23,087 bases of DNA. Source: Welwitschia mirabilis (lineage: Eukaryota > Gnetophyta > Gnetopsida > Welwitschiales). The translations under genes and the position numbers were made by a program. How positions within the stretch are numbered: the first letter of the stretch is position 1; every line of letters begins with the position of its first letter. The stretch spans positions 253,494,031 through 253,517,117 of the forward strand of contig JBOZIK010000001.1 in the NCBI GenBank assembly GCA_051453625.1, in the 5' to 3' direction. Positions 9,325 to 19,170 of this stretch are shown here, piece after piece. A model generated the notes under the pieces. The model searched no databases. It was not told where the DNA came from and saw only the letters and a list, made by a program, of their open reading frames with translations.

Positions 9325-9705
9325 CCCCAGGAGAAAGGGACATAATGGCTTCGGTAGGGGAATTCTTCTAATATTTTTATTAGTTCGAGTAGTAGTTACT
9401 TAAACGATTGTTTTTATCTACAATGTAGGCATTTCTTCAGATGCTTTTTCTATCTATGATTTTCCTTGGTGTGGGCTATCTTAGACTTGAATAAAAGATA
9501 GTGTTGGTTAGATCTAGTATGGATCATACATGGGTAATAGTTGGAGTTGGCATCTCTCCAGGAATTCCCTCATTTGGGATTCTTAAGGAAGAGGATCAAG
9601 TTGGTTCTTACCCTCTACCCGCATGTAAGGGAAACTGGTCGGCCAAGTAGCTTGAGTGCCGAGCTTGTGAACGGTTATGTAGCATAAACTAGGGGTGTTT
9701 GAAAA
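9325..9705. other. Non-repeat interruption of the array
   Basis: About 380 bp without the short unit splits the array. Part of it (about 9600-9680, with CTGGTCGGCCAAGTAGC) is GC-richer than its surroundings. No inverted ends, target duplication or frame is evident. It may be a later insertion or an unrepeated part of the LTR. Confidence 0.4.
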
Positions 9706-10078
9706 CCATTAGACATTTAATTGTAATCTTGGACATTCAAGTGCAACATCAGACACTTGAGTGTAACATCAAAGTCTTCATCATGGTGAAAATTTAAAAT
9801 GAAACAAGACATACCTGAGTCAAATGAAGGTGTTGAAGTCTTGCATGGACAAGTGTAATGTCAAACACTTAAGTCTGATGTCAAACATCTAAGTTCAGTG
9901 TCATGTATCGTAATGTGATGCTAGAGGCTTCATTGCAGAGTGGACTAGAGGAGTGCAATTAGTGCTAGGGATAAGTGGGAGTTATTAGAGGTAGGCAAGA
10001 GAGAAGTGTGACATCAAACACTCAAGTGCGATGTCAGCCTCTTAAGTGTGATGTTGTCACACTAGTATGTGACATTGT
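9706..10078 (+). repeat. Degenerate TGATGTCA/TGACATCA repeat array, second block
   Basis: The same unit resumes with cores TGATGTCA at 9876 and TGACATCA at 10009, CGATGTCA at 10029, and decayed forms. The longer-period spacer GAAGGTGTTGAAGTCTTG lies at about 9825. The block ends about 115 bp upstream of the TATA box, which places it in U3. Confidence 0.7.
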
Positions 10079-10193
10079 TATGGGGCCAATACTATTATTT
10101 ATTTATAGTTTACTTTTTTTAATCTTAGGTTAGTTAGCTTTATTTAGCTTTAGTTAACTTTACTCCTATGATTAGTTAACCTTGGGTTCATTT

Positions 10194-10202
10194 CTATAAA
10201 TA
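10194..10202 (+). promoter_or_regulatory. TATA box of the LTR-like region
   Basis: CTATAAATA inside TTTCTATAAATACCCTATGG, a common plant LTR TATA context, downstream of the repeat array. Confidence 0.55.
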
Positions 10203-10639
10203 CCCTATGGACCCTTAATTTTTACCTTATATTCCTTGTGATTTTTAGCTAATTGGTAGTTCTTCTTTTTCTTCTTTTTACTATCATTATTATATATGAT
10301 ACCTCTGTTTTGTCTTTTAGTAATTTTTATATTTTTATGCAAGTCTTTTGTAGTTAGTGCTCCTTATAAATACAGACTCTTCCATAATACTTCTAGTTTT
10401 TAGCATTCACATCTCAAGATATGACTCAGAGAATCTATCCTATAATTTCTTGGAATTCTATCAATGTTAGGTTTGTTGAGTAAGAAATTCAACAATGAGC
10501 AATGAAGCAGGGTTTTTCTTAGATCTTCTCCTTCAATCTTCTAGATCTTTATGGATTCCCTTCTGTTTATCTTTTTCATATGACTGCTCTCTTCATTATT
10601 GACTCTTTTTATCTTTTTTTAATCCTTGTACAACTACTA

Positions 10640-12720
10640 TGACTCATAGTCAGCATGATCCTATTCAAATTTCAGATGAGATCATAAGACTAGTATTCAG
10701 ATTAATCCAAGGTAACTGCATTCCTATTATGATCTTTCATTTTGATAAGGGCTTTTATTATTTTATAGCTAATCACTTAGATGACTTTATATGCATGTAG
10801 GAGGTGGATACACACTACTATGGGGTATCCATAATCGATTTTCACTACCCTTTATTTTACAACTTATGGTAAACTGATTATAAGTAGGGCATTCTTTTAT
10901 GATCGAGTAAGCAAGATCCCTACTTACATCATTTATTTATTGATATTTTTAGTTAGTGGGGTTTCTTTAGATTGGGCTTTCATTATCTATTCATTTACTC
11001 TTTCTCAATTGACTTGCCTAAAATAGAATGATGATAGGAGTAAGTGTTTTTGTCTGCATACCCTTCTTAGTCTATACTCTTTTATAGATCTAGGTGGCTT
11101 GTAATCTTTTAGATCATCTTAAGTAGATCCATCTCTAATCTTATCTCTTCATGAAATTCCTACTCAATTCTTACTTTCTTCTCATTCTTTCTTACCTATG
11201 AAGGGTGAAGGTTCTAGGGGTTATGATCCTAGAAAAACATCCAGAGTATCTTTTCTATTCCATTTAGGATATGAAATCTTATATTAATTTTTTTGTTTAA
11301 TAGCAAGCATATTTCTAATGATTCTTTGACTGTTTATTATTATTTACAGATGAGTAAAGCTGCAAAAACATGTAACTCTTCTAGCTAAAAATAGGAGAAA
11401 GCTCTAATCAACCGTTGGGTACATGAGGAACCAAAAGAAGAAGAAACTTCCCTTAGATTTACTTGGTAACACTAGCCTCATAGGGTATGATCTTGGTTTT
11501 TCTTTATCTTTTTTATTGTTGTCTTTACTTGGCATGATATTTTTACTTAACATTTTTCTTTTCCTTTTTCTTAGGTTTCATATTTTGAAACTTTAGTAGA
11601 GGATGATTTCAATTTTACCCCATGGTTTACAGAGAAGCTTTTTATTTGTAAGCTAAGGGAGAATGACACAATAATAAGTGACTTACTTTTTTTTTATTTC
11701 TTTCAGTTGCCTCTTTATGAATTTACTGTTCTCTTCTAATTCTCAAGGAGAGGAGATCCTTAATTAGTTTGATGTATTAATGGATTAGGGGAATACGTCA
11801 TATTTAATCCCCTACTTTGAAACTCCAAGTTAGAGTCTACTAGTTATTCATAAATCTCTAGAACCTCCTCATCATCTATCTGTGGCTTCACAAACTATTT
11901 TTCATGAGCAAGATCAAATATCATACTATACAGATTAGCTACTATTAGTGGTAGAGACCCTTTATCCAAAGATTAAGGAGCCAATGAACTAGTTGGGAGA
12001 GTACCAAACTTTCTCTATCTTATTGCATATGCAGGGTACTCATCCATCTCACTTGAACGATGTTTACACTTATTATTACTATAAGGTGATAGATTTTCTA
12101 TGGGACTTTAAGTGTAGCTACTCTACTTGCTTTACCTCATATTGTCCTCCATAGCATGAATGGCCTACCCCACTTTGAGATTTCTATAATTTAATTAATA
12201 TGATGAAATCTTTCTATTGTATGGCTTAGCATGAGGTAGAGTAACAGAAATCCATGAGTGATTCCCTTTGACTATAGGAAAATTAGGTAGAGAACATATA
12301 CTTATCAGAGAAGAGGTTGTGGTTAAATGCTTCCTAGATTACTGCATTAGAGAAGAGTTAGGATGCTTGGTCTGCTCTATTAGCAAAGAGTGAAAGGATG
12401 ATTTAGGCTTGCATAAATCATTTGACCATCATGATTAATGAGATTAATGTTTTATAGCATGGTGAGAGCTCTCTAAGGAGAATCTTTTGGGGATCTTGAT
12501 GGCTTATAGTAAGCTTCATATGAAACTTTATAAAAATCCATATCCCATCACTAGGATGAATTTTGTAACAGGTTTTTCTTCAGTTGAGATTAAACTTATA
12601 GTGATTCCTCACCAAACTATTAAGATGGAGGTTATTCTAAGTGGCATGGAGTCAACCATTCCAGGTGTAGAGAGTCACAATCCCATTTTGTTTTCTAAGG
12701 AGAATTTTCTTCCTCCTTAA
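10640..12720 (+). pseudogene. Unidentified decayed coding-like region
   Basis: I do not recognise this. Between about 11590 and 12490 one plus-strand frame stays readable if TAG, TAA and TGA are taken as decayed Gln, Trp or Arg codons. It gives coherent pieces such as CSYSTCFTSYCPP (about 12110), DFYNLINMMKSFYCM (about 12180) and SEKRLWLNAS (about 12305). It then shifts frame into a 77-codon open end, 12487-12720, that finishes ENFLPP. Upstream pieces from about 10640 are interrupted by T-rich stretches ending in AG (for example near 11570 and 11705), which could be decayed introns or chance. The place after an LTR-like region suggests the internal part of a retroelement, but no gag, zinc knuckle or pol motif is visible. 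Confidence 0.35.
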
Positions 12721-13670
12721 TAATTATTTCATGATTTTAGTTATTTAAGGCATCATGCCCCTTGTACTATCTATTAGCACCTTGTTTTCATTTTTATACC
12801 ACAACTTTTCTATGTATTATTTACTATTTAGCATTCTTTCTTAATGTTAAGATTTTTGTTTATTATAAAATTGGTTCATTACTTTTTTTCTTTGAAGTAG
12901 TAGTTTACTACTTATCATTGGCTCTAATGCGAAATGTAATGTTTCATTTTACTATTTTTAGGTTAATTCACATAAAAAGGAACATATAGATAATATGTTT
13001 GGAATAATAAGAATAACAAAAATAATTTAGCAAAAGGTGAACTTTATTATTAGAAGTAGTGGATTACATTCCTTATCATTTAGTTAACAATATTGAACTA
13101 GCGATAAAAGGTAAAGATGTGGACTACATTTTGAATTCTTCTCCTGGAATCCTATGGAATTAGTGAAGGCTATTGTCAATTACATCCACCTAGTCTATCC
13201 ACCCTAACCTAATGCCATAAGCTTTTATAGCATAAATAAAAGGACATAATTTTACATAGTTGGATTACAACCATTCATAACAGTGCATTAATCACGCTTA
13301 TTTAGTATCTTAACACACTTCTTTATGAATAGTAAATTTGAAACATTACACTTTTGGTTTCCTAGATCTTGTGGTTATAGCTCGATTGGTTGATTTTCTA
13401 GGATTAGGCTATGGTTAAGAAGGGATTTTCCCTTCCTTCTACTCAACTTCTTGTGTTTCTTTTCTTTCATCATGATCCTTATTTCTTTAATTTTTGTAGT
13501 ACTCCATTTGTTGCTATTTCTTATAGATGATATACTTTTGTAAAGTTTTTCTATTTTTCTATCCCATCTCTTACTTTGATAAGGATATGTCTTCCTTCTA
13601 GTTTTAGGTTGATTTCTTAAATTTAGGGCTAGCTTATTTAATCTAGTTATTAAACAAATTCTTACATCTA
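12721..13670. other. AT-rich stretch with nothing recognised
   Basis: There are no domains, RNA genes or clear repeats on either strand. The 75-codon plus frame at 12762-12989 is a low-complexity Phe, Tyr and Leu run of the kind T-rich DNA gives by chance. A small inverted repeat, GAAGGGATTTTCCCTTC, lies near 13419-13436. Confidence 0.5.
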
Positions 13671-13673
13671 AGA

Positions 13674-14250
13674 GTAGTCAATACCATCATAATCATCTTC
13701 ACCACAATGTTTGCAAGTAGATACTTCATCAATTTTTAATTGTTAAATAACTAATTTATCAAAATTTTCAATCATACTATTAGTTACCTTTTTTTTAACT
13801 TCCTCCATTAAGCTAATGTTCTTAGAACTATACAAACTATCTTTTGGTTTGGTATTAATACTTTACTTACTCTTTTCTTCTTTTATTTTTATGCCCATTT
13901 TTAAGTAATGACTTCCCTTATTTCTTGCAATTTTTTTTGTTTTAATAGTTATCTATATAATAAATCTAATTCCTTCAAAGTTTAAATTTGTAATCCCCTA
14001 AGTAAGGATCTTATCCTTTTTGTTTATAAAATTTTATGACTAGGACATTTAAAATATAATATATCTATCCATAAATGCATTAAATCTTTGATTATCTCTG
14101 CATTCTATATTCAAGATTTATTCTCTTAAATCTTCGATTATCCTCATTAGTTGATATTTATCTAGAAAGGCATTTTTAAGGATTCCTTAAAACTAAAAGC
14201 ATGATTAATGTTTTGATGATATCATAATTAAATCTCTCCTTTTAACAAAA
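13674..14250 (-). pseudogene. Weak gag-like relic with decayed zinc knuckle
   Basis: The minus strand at 13674-13715 encodes CKHCGEDDYDGIDY. The spacing is that of a CX2CX4HX4C zinc knuckle with His and the last Cys both read as Tyr, each explained by one C-to-T or G-to-A change. Ahead of it are EEVKKKVTNSMIENFDKLVI and, further upstream, IRSLLRGLQ and ELDLLYR pieces with stops between. This layout fits the C-terminal half of a gypsy gag. No pol follows on the minus strand, so it would be an isolated fragment. Chance cannot be excluded. Confidence 0.35.
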
Positions 14251-14642
14251 AAAAAGAAAAATACCTTAAGTAGTTCGAATTAGAGTTTAAATCATTAGCT
14301 TTATTAAAAAATAAAAAAGAATCATATGCAATAGTGGTTCCTCATATTTTTTCCCCTCAAATATTGGTATAGATGTGATATTTATATTTCTAACTTGATT
14401 AGAAAACTTTAGTGCCTTAGAATTAATAAGACTTAAATCCTCTAACTAGTGTGTTTCATAATTTAAAGGCATTATTGGAAAATATAGCTTTGATGATTTC
14501 ACTTATCAAATATTTTGTGTCGTTATGTAGATAGATCATCATAGGAATATTAGACCTTGAGAGGTACTAAATCATGATGGATTTTTAGAGAAAACATTTC
14601 ATGAAAAGGATCAGATGCTAAATAACAAGATCTATTATTTGA

Positions 14643-15028
14643 AGATGTCTAAAAAATTGAATACATCTCAAGTAAAGATGTCTATAAATCTAAAGACATC
14701 TTGCATGTATTGGAAAAAAAGTAAACAAGCTAAAATACAATTACCATAGTTAAGATGGCTAAACTGAGAGTTGAACTTGACATAGATGAAGACGTCTACA
14801 TACTTAAAGATGTTTATATTGAGCTAAAATAGGTAACAGAGTCAATTTAGTTTTTGAGTAATATCTTATGTTTCAGGTGAGCTATGAACTTGTACATCAT
14901 CAATAATGATCATAAAGGTTAAATGTTACTACAATGCAAATTTCATTAAAATTTGAGAAAGTTTACTAAAGATGTCTACAAAAGTGAAGATGTTTAGAGT
15001 GAAGACATTTACAAAATTCGAGACATCT
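14643..15028 (+). promoter_or_regulatory. Cluster of AGACGTCT-derived palindromes in U3
   Basis: Nine copies are visible. AGACGTCT is intact at 14790. AGATGTCT occurs at 14643, 14676 and 14970. AGACATCT occurs at 14694 and 15021. Further decayed forms are AGATGTTT at 14808 and 14988 and AGACATTT at 15003. All differ from the palindrome by C-to-T or G-to-A. Palindrome-rich control regions are known in Sirevirus LTRs. The ACGT centre is also the core bound by plant bZIP factors, so a promoter role is plausible but inferred. Confidence 0.7.
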
Positions 15029-15158
15029 TGAACTAAGGTTCATATTGATTAAAAGTAAAGTTACATACCTAAAACATAGATATTGACTATCTATTACACG
15101 GTATTTATAGAATCAAATGGCTATCTTTCAAGCTCAAACAGTTAGATCTTCTTCAACT

Positions 15159-15166
15159 CTATAAAG
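15159..15166 (+). promoter_or_regulatory. TATA box of the Sirevirus-like 5' LTR
   Basis: ACTCTATAAAGCC is conserved in both LTRs (here and at 21640-21647) and lies about 130 bp after the last palindrome. Confidence 0.65.
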
Positions 15167-15529
15167 CCTCAATGTCATAAAACAAAGATAAATTTTTGGT
15201 ACTTCACTAAATCAATTAAATATATGTATCTTCTAAAGCATAAGTTAAGGAAATCTATCATGAAGAAATTAAAGATCAATTAATTTAGTCTCAGTGATAG
15301 AGGCTTACATGAATAAAACTCCTTCTTAGCTTTTGTCATTATCTACATATGTACTATGTGTTATGTATTTTTTAATACTTATATTATATATTCATATAAT
15401 TAATTCACCTTTTGTGAAACTTATTTAATATTAGAAGGGAAAAGAGACTTTAGTCTTATTCTAAATGTTAATTAATTTAACCTTAGTGATAACCATATTC
15501 TAAATGTCAATTGCTTTAGCCAGAGAATC

Positions 15530-15697
15530 ATTATTTTCTTGAAGGGAAGAGAGTGCTACCTTGTGATAAGACTCTTAATATTATAAAGGTTTATGGTTTT
15601 CTTGTGTAAAACCATTATTCCCTTCAGGGGAAGAGAGTACTATCTCATGAAGAGATTTTCATTTACTATAAGGATGGTGGTACACTAAAAAACCACT
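15530..15697 (+). repeat. 84-bp tandem duplication in the 5' LTR
   Basis: Two diverged copies start at 15530 and 15614, each opening ATTATT and containing GGGAAGAGAGT. Each ends in a small inverted repeat: GGTTTT-CTTGTGT-AAAACC in the first and GTGGT with AACCAC in the second. It lies downstream of the TATA box, so it would be transcribed. The 3' LTR has lost this part, so it cannot be compared. Confidence 0.6.
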
Positions 15698-15885
15698 ATA
15701 TTATTGTAAATTAAGAATATCCAAAGGTGTGAGAGAAAGCTATCCTCTATGTGTGGATGTACCTAGGTTTGGGAATCATGTTATTTGGTAAGGTGTTTAT
15801 ATTGTACATTTTTATATAGCTTTGTTTCAGTTTTTTTAATGAAACTCATTCACCTTTTCTATCTGAGTGCAAATCAATCCTTAAG

Positions 15886-15897
15886 TGGTATCAAATC
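15886..15897 (+). other. Primer binding site, initiator tRNA-Met type
   Basis: TGGTATCAAATC resembles the TGGTATCAGAGC primer site of most plant copia elements, with two changes in the last five bases. It follows the 5' LTR and precedes gag. Confidence 0.75.
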
Positions 15898-15935
15898 GAG
15901 TACTCATGAAAAGGAGTAACTTCTTTAAGTGAATA

Positions 15936-16640
15936 ATGGAAGGGATTCCATTCGCTAGGCCTCTACTTTTTAATAGATTAACTATGCCTATTGGAAGATA
16001 AGGATACAAATGTTTTTACAATCTTATGAGTTTCAAGGTTGGAGAAATGAAGAAGAAAGAGTCACAAAAATTACAATAGGGAAAAAATGTCTAACTAAGA
16101 AACTTATTCTTCTCTCATGACCATTAAATATTCTTAAAAATATTGAATAGGAGAAGAAGATGAAATAGATAACAAAGATAATAGAGGTTTGGATATTCAA
16201 GAAAGGTATGAGATTTTCTAAAGAGTGTATTAAACTAGAAAAGATATGTATCAAAATGAAAAAGTTACTTCATACCAGTGAAGAAGCTTATGAACAAGCA
16301 GACAATATTAGCAACATATTATCTTCAAAAAAATCAGCCTTTAAAGCTGAGGTTAGTAAAATAATATGTGAGTTAAAGTCTGTAAGATAAGAACTATTTG
16401 ATTCAAAGAATATTAATGAGAAATTTACCCAAGAAAAAAAGACCTAAAATGTTATGCTTGAATAGTGTACATGATCAAATGACAAAAGTGGCTTGGAATA
16501 CAATGAAACTACAAGAAGCACTTCGACCTTCTTACTCGACAAATGGAACTACAAGCTAAGGTATCAAAAATTTATGTATACAAACAATATTATTTGCTAT
16601 TATTGTCATAATGCAGGTCACTATTAGTATAGGTATCCAA
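15936..16640 (+). pseudogene. gag relic of the Sirevirus-like element
   Basis: Starts MEGIPFARPLLFN at 15936, the usual opening of copia gag. A frameshift follows, and much of the capsid core (about 16000-16200) appears shortened. The 60-codon open piece at 16208-16390 is Lys- and Glu-rich, probably a coiled coil, and continues past a stop into ELFDSKNINEKFTQEKK. A region ending SNDKSGLEYN is typical of Sirevirus gag. The zinc knuckle at 16595-16636 reads CYYCHNAGHY-stop-YRY: spacing CX2CX4HX4C with the last Cys now Tyr and a stop inside. Confidence 0.8.
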
Positions 16641-16789
16641 TGAAACTTAAAAGCAGGTGTTATACTAACAATGCCAAAAGGCCAAATAGAATGATATAAT
16701 GTTTTATTCAGGATAAATCAAGAAAAGTGTAGATACGAAAATAAAAAATAACACTAGTAGCACAAATAACACTTAGAGTAGTGAAGAAG

Positions 16790-17075
16790 CACACATGGTA
16801 TGTTGATAGCAGTTGCTTGAGGCACATGAGTGGAGACAAATCTAGCTTCACCACCTTGGTAGAATAAGATAAGGGAGTTATAACCTTTGAAGATAACACA
16901 AAAGCACCAATTAAAGCTATTAATACCATTAGAGGAGGTAATTTACTAGAGATAAAAGATGTATTTTTCATAGAAGGTTTGTAACATAATATCTAAAGTG
17001 TAAGTCAACTCTATGATGCAAATTATTTTGTTATATTTACAAAAAATTATTGTATAATAAGGGAATAAAATACTT
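16790..17075 (+). pseudogene. Aspartic protease relic (copia type)
   Basis: The protease would process the polyprotein. From 16796 the frame reads WYVDSSCLRHMSGDKSSF, the hallmark copia protease block WYxDSGCSRHM. The catalytic Asp is kept (16805-16807) but the active-site Gly is Ser (16808-16810), a single G-to-A change. VITFEDNTKAPIKAI and IEDVF-like pieces follow, then SVSQLYDANYFVIFTKNY, which leads to the integrase zinc region. Stops at about 16867 and 16982 break it. The minus-strand open frame at 16708-16971 is a shadow of this gene. Confidence 0.88.
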
Positions 17076-17175
17076 CTACTAAAGTATTATTTGCCAGAGT
17101 AAGGAAATCAAATGTTTATATTACCACTTTGAAGATATACCTAATAATAAAATTAAATGTTTTCTTTGTAAAACA

Positions 17176-18100
17176 AATGAAGCAGAGCTATGGCACAAGA
17201 AGATTGATCATGTAAACAAAGATATTTTGAAAATTTTATCTATAAAGGAATTAATAAGAGGACTTTCCAAATTTAAAAACATTAATAACCAGATCTGTAA
17301 ATTTTATTAGAAAGAAAAGTAGAAAAAGGCAAACTTTGGTAAGAAAAACTGTATCTCTATTGAATGTCCATTAGATCTCTTACATTTAGATATTATTGAT
17401 TATTCATGTATAAAAAGATTAGGTAAGAAAAGATATTATTTAATAAGTATAGATGATTTTCCTCATTTTACATGATAGCCTTCCTTACATATGAGACTGA
17501 GGCTTTTAATTCTTTTACTAAGTTGTGCATCACATTGAAAAATAAAAAAGGGATATAAGATCAAAATGATAAGAAATGATAATGGCATTGAATTCAAAAA
17601 TGTAAAATTTAGAGAATTCTGTGAATGATTTAGCATTCTACATAAATTATCTACTCCAACAAATTCCTAACAAAATGAAGTAGCTGAAAGAAAGAATAAA
17701 GTTCTCAATGATATGGTAAGGACAATGATGCATGACAAAAAGGTATCATATCATTTTTGAATAGAAGTAATTAATACAGCCTTTTATGTTTTCAACAATC
17801 TAGTAAAAATATTTACTTTTAAAACTTCTTATAAATTATGGTCAGGGAAAAAATTCTATGAATTACTTTTGTATATTTGGTTTAAAATGCTTTATTCTAA
17901 ATGAAAGGGATAATTTGAGAAAATTTAATTCAAAAGTTGATGAAGGAATTTTTCTAGGATATTCTATAATCACTAAGGCTTATAGGATGTATAATAATAG
18001 AATACATGCAGTTGAGAAAATAATAAATATTAAAATAAATGACATTAAACCAAATATGGTCAATATGGAAGATGATTCTATACCTGTGCAAGTTGTTTAA
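17176..18100 (+). pseudogene. Integrase relic (zinc region, DDE core and C-terminal part)
   Basis: The zinc-binding block starts ELWHKKIDHVN at about 17185 and ends NQICKFY, where the last Cys of HHCC is Tyr. The core keeps all three catalytic residues in the same frame: Asp 17389-17391 (HLDIID), Asp 17578-17580 (RNDNGIEF) and Glu 17686-17688 (AERKN), with 35 residues between the second and third, the DD35E spacing. The C-terminal part, 17858-18100, reads NYFCIFGLKCFILNERDNL and then DEGIFLGYS. Two compensating frameshifts near 17475 and 17560 and several stops inactivate it. Confidence 0.92.
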
Positions 18101-18309
18101 CCTTCTAGACAATCTCAAGTTTAATTTGATAGTGAGGAAGAAAAAGAAGAATTAAAAAAGGAAAATCCATCAATCATGACAAGGCTAAAGAAAAGTTACT
18201 CCATAAGCAACATTATAGGAAGTACATATGGAGACATTCAAAATATAAGTCATACTAGATAATGTTATGGTTATGTAGCTTATATCTCTTAAGTTAAATC
18301 CAAAACATT

Positions 18310-19010
18310 CAAAGAAGTAAAAAATGATGAACATTGGATGGTTACTATGCAAGAAGAGCTTAATCAACTTGAAAGATGTAATGTTTGGAAACTTATTCCA
18401 AGACCTTCTAATAGACTAGTTAATGAAACTAAGTGGGTCTTTACAAATAAAATAGATAAGCATGGAAATTTTACTAGAAATAAATCAAGACTAGTGACAA
18501 AATGTTACAATCAATAAGAAGTAATTAACTTTGAAGAAACCTTTGCTCCTATGGACTATATGAAATTAGTATGAATGCTTTTCACTTTTTCTTGTATGAG
18601 AGATTTTAAACTTTATAAAATGAATGTCAAAAGTGCTTTTATTAATGAAAATCTTCAAGAAGAAATATATATTGAACAACTGAATGGTTCATCAACTCAC
18701 AAAATCTGATCATATCTACAAATTAAAGAAGGCTTTTTCTATGGTCTTAAATAAGCTCTAAGAGCTTAGTATTAAAAACTCTGAGCTCATTTTATTAGAA
18801 ACGGCTTTAAAAAAAGTAGTGTAGATGTGACATTATTCATTAGAAAAGATGGTAAAGATTTTATCATTATTTAGATTTATGTAGATGACATTATTTCGAG
18901 TGCTACTAACTAATCCTTGTGCAAGATGTTTGCTAAAATTATGTAAGTTGAACTTGAAATACATCTTATGGGAGAAATAAGAAATTTCTTGGAACTCCTA
19001 ATTGTATAAC
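18310..19010 (+). pseudogene. Reverse transcriptase relic (copia type)
   Basis: Starts EHWMVTMQEELNQLERCNVW near 18330, with ETKWVFTNKIDKHGNFTRNK near 18430. Then comes YKMNVKSAFINENLQEEIYI near 18615. The first catalytic Asp of the DVKSAF motif is Asn (18623-18625). The second motif, IYVDDII (YVDD at 18878-18889), is intact. Between them (18690-18800) the frame shifts twice and has stops. The order matches a full copia reverse transcriptase. One lost and one kept motif in the same gene shows that decay hit sites at random. Confidence 0.9.
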
Positions 19011-19170
19011 ATAAGTAATGTACATTTATTTCACAAGCTAAATATATTAAAATTTATTAGTTAAATATGATTTACAGGATTTCAAAGGAAAGGACACTTC
19101 CATAAATCAAAACATCAAACTGAATAAAAATAAAAATGGTAAGAAAGTGGATCAAAAGATATAGAGAGAT

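Larger units (their letters stand above)
8672..10450 (+). repeat. LTR-like region with U3 repeat array, plus strand
   Basis: The left edge is tentatively TGTTATCGTAATAACCC at 8672, an LTR-like start. A repeat array occupies most of the first 1.4 kb. It is followed by an AT-rich stretch, a TATA box at 10194-10202 (TTTCTATAAATACCC) and an untranslated-looking run to about 10450. This resembles U3-R-U5 of a gypsy-type LTR. I found no primer binding site after it and no partner LTR in the window, so the right edge is a guess and it may be a solo or truncated LTR. Confidence 0.5.
14473..15880 (+). repeat. 5' LTR of the Sirevirus-like element
   Basis: The left edge is set by alignment with the 3' LTR, which starts right after a polypurine tract. 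The right edge lies just before the primer site at 15886. U3 holds the palindrome cluster (14643-15028), followed by a TATA box at 15159-15166, then an R/U5 part with an 84-bp tandem duplication. Similarity to the 3' LTR ends at about 15286. GGCAT (14468-14472) precedes the LTR but the matching flank at the other end is lost. Confidence 0.85.

Noticed and set aside
8730-10078. CRISPR array
   Set aside because: The repeats are diverged, adjacent or nested rather than separated by unique spacers of constant size, and the setting is a plant retroelement.
12762-12989. Plus-strand 75-codon frame, hydrophobic, like a membrane protein
   Set aside because: T-rich DNA translates to Phe, Leu, Tyr and Ile by chance. 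There is no start context or family match.
16033-16971. Minus-strand frames of 73 and 87 codons
   Set aside because: They are opposite the gag and protease relics, which carry recognisable motifs on the plus strand.
17389-17688. Active integrase, because the catalytic DDE residues are intact
   Set aside because: Stops, two frameshifts and a lost zinc Cys interrupt the domain. Kept residues are leftovers.
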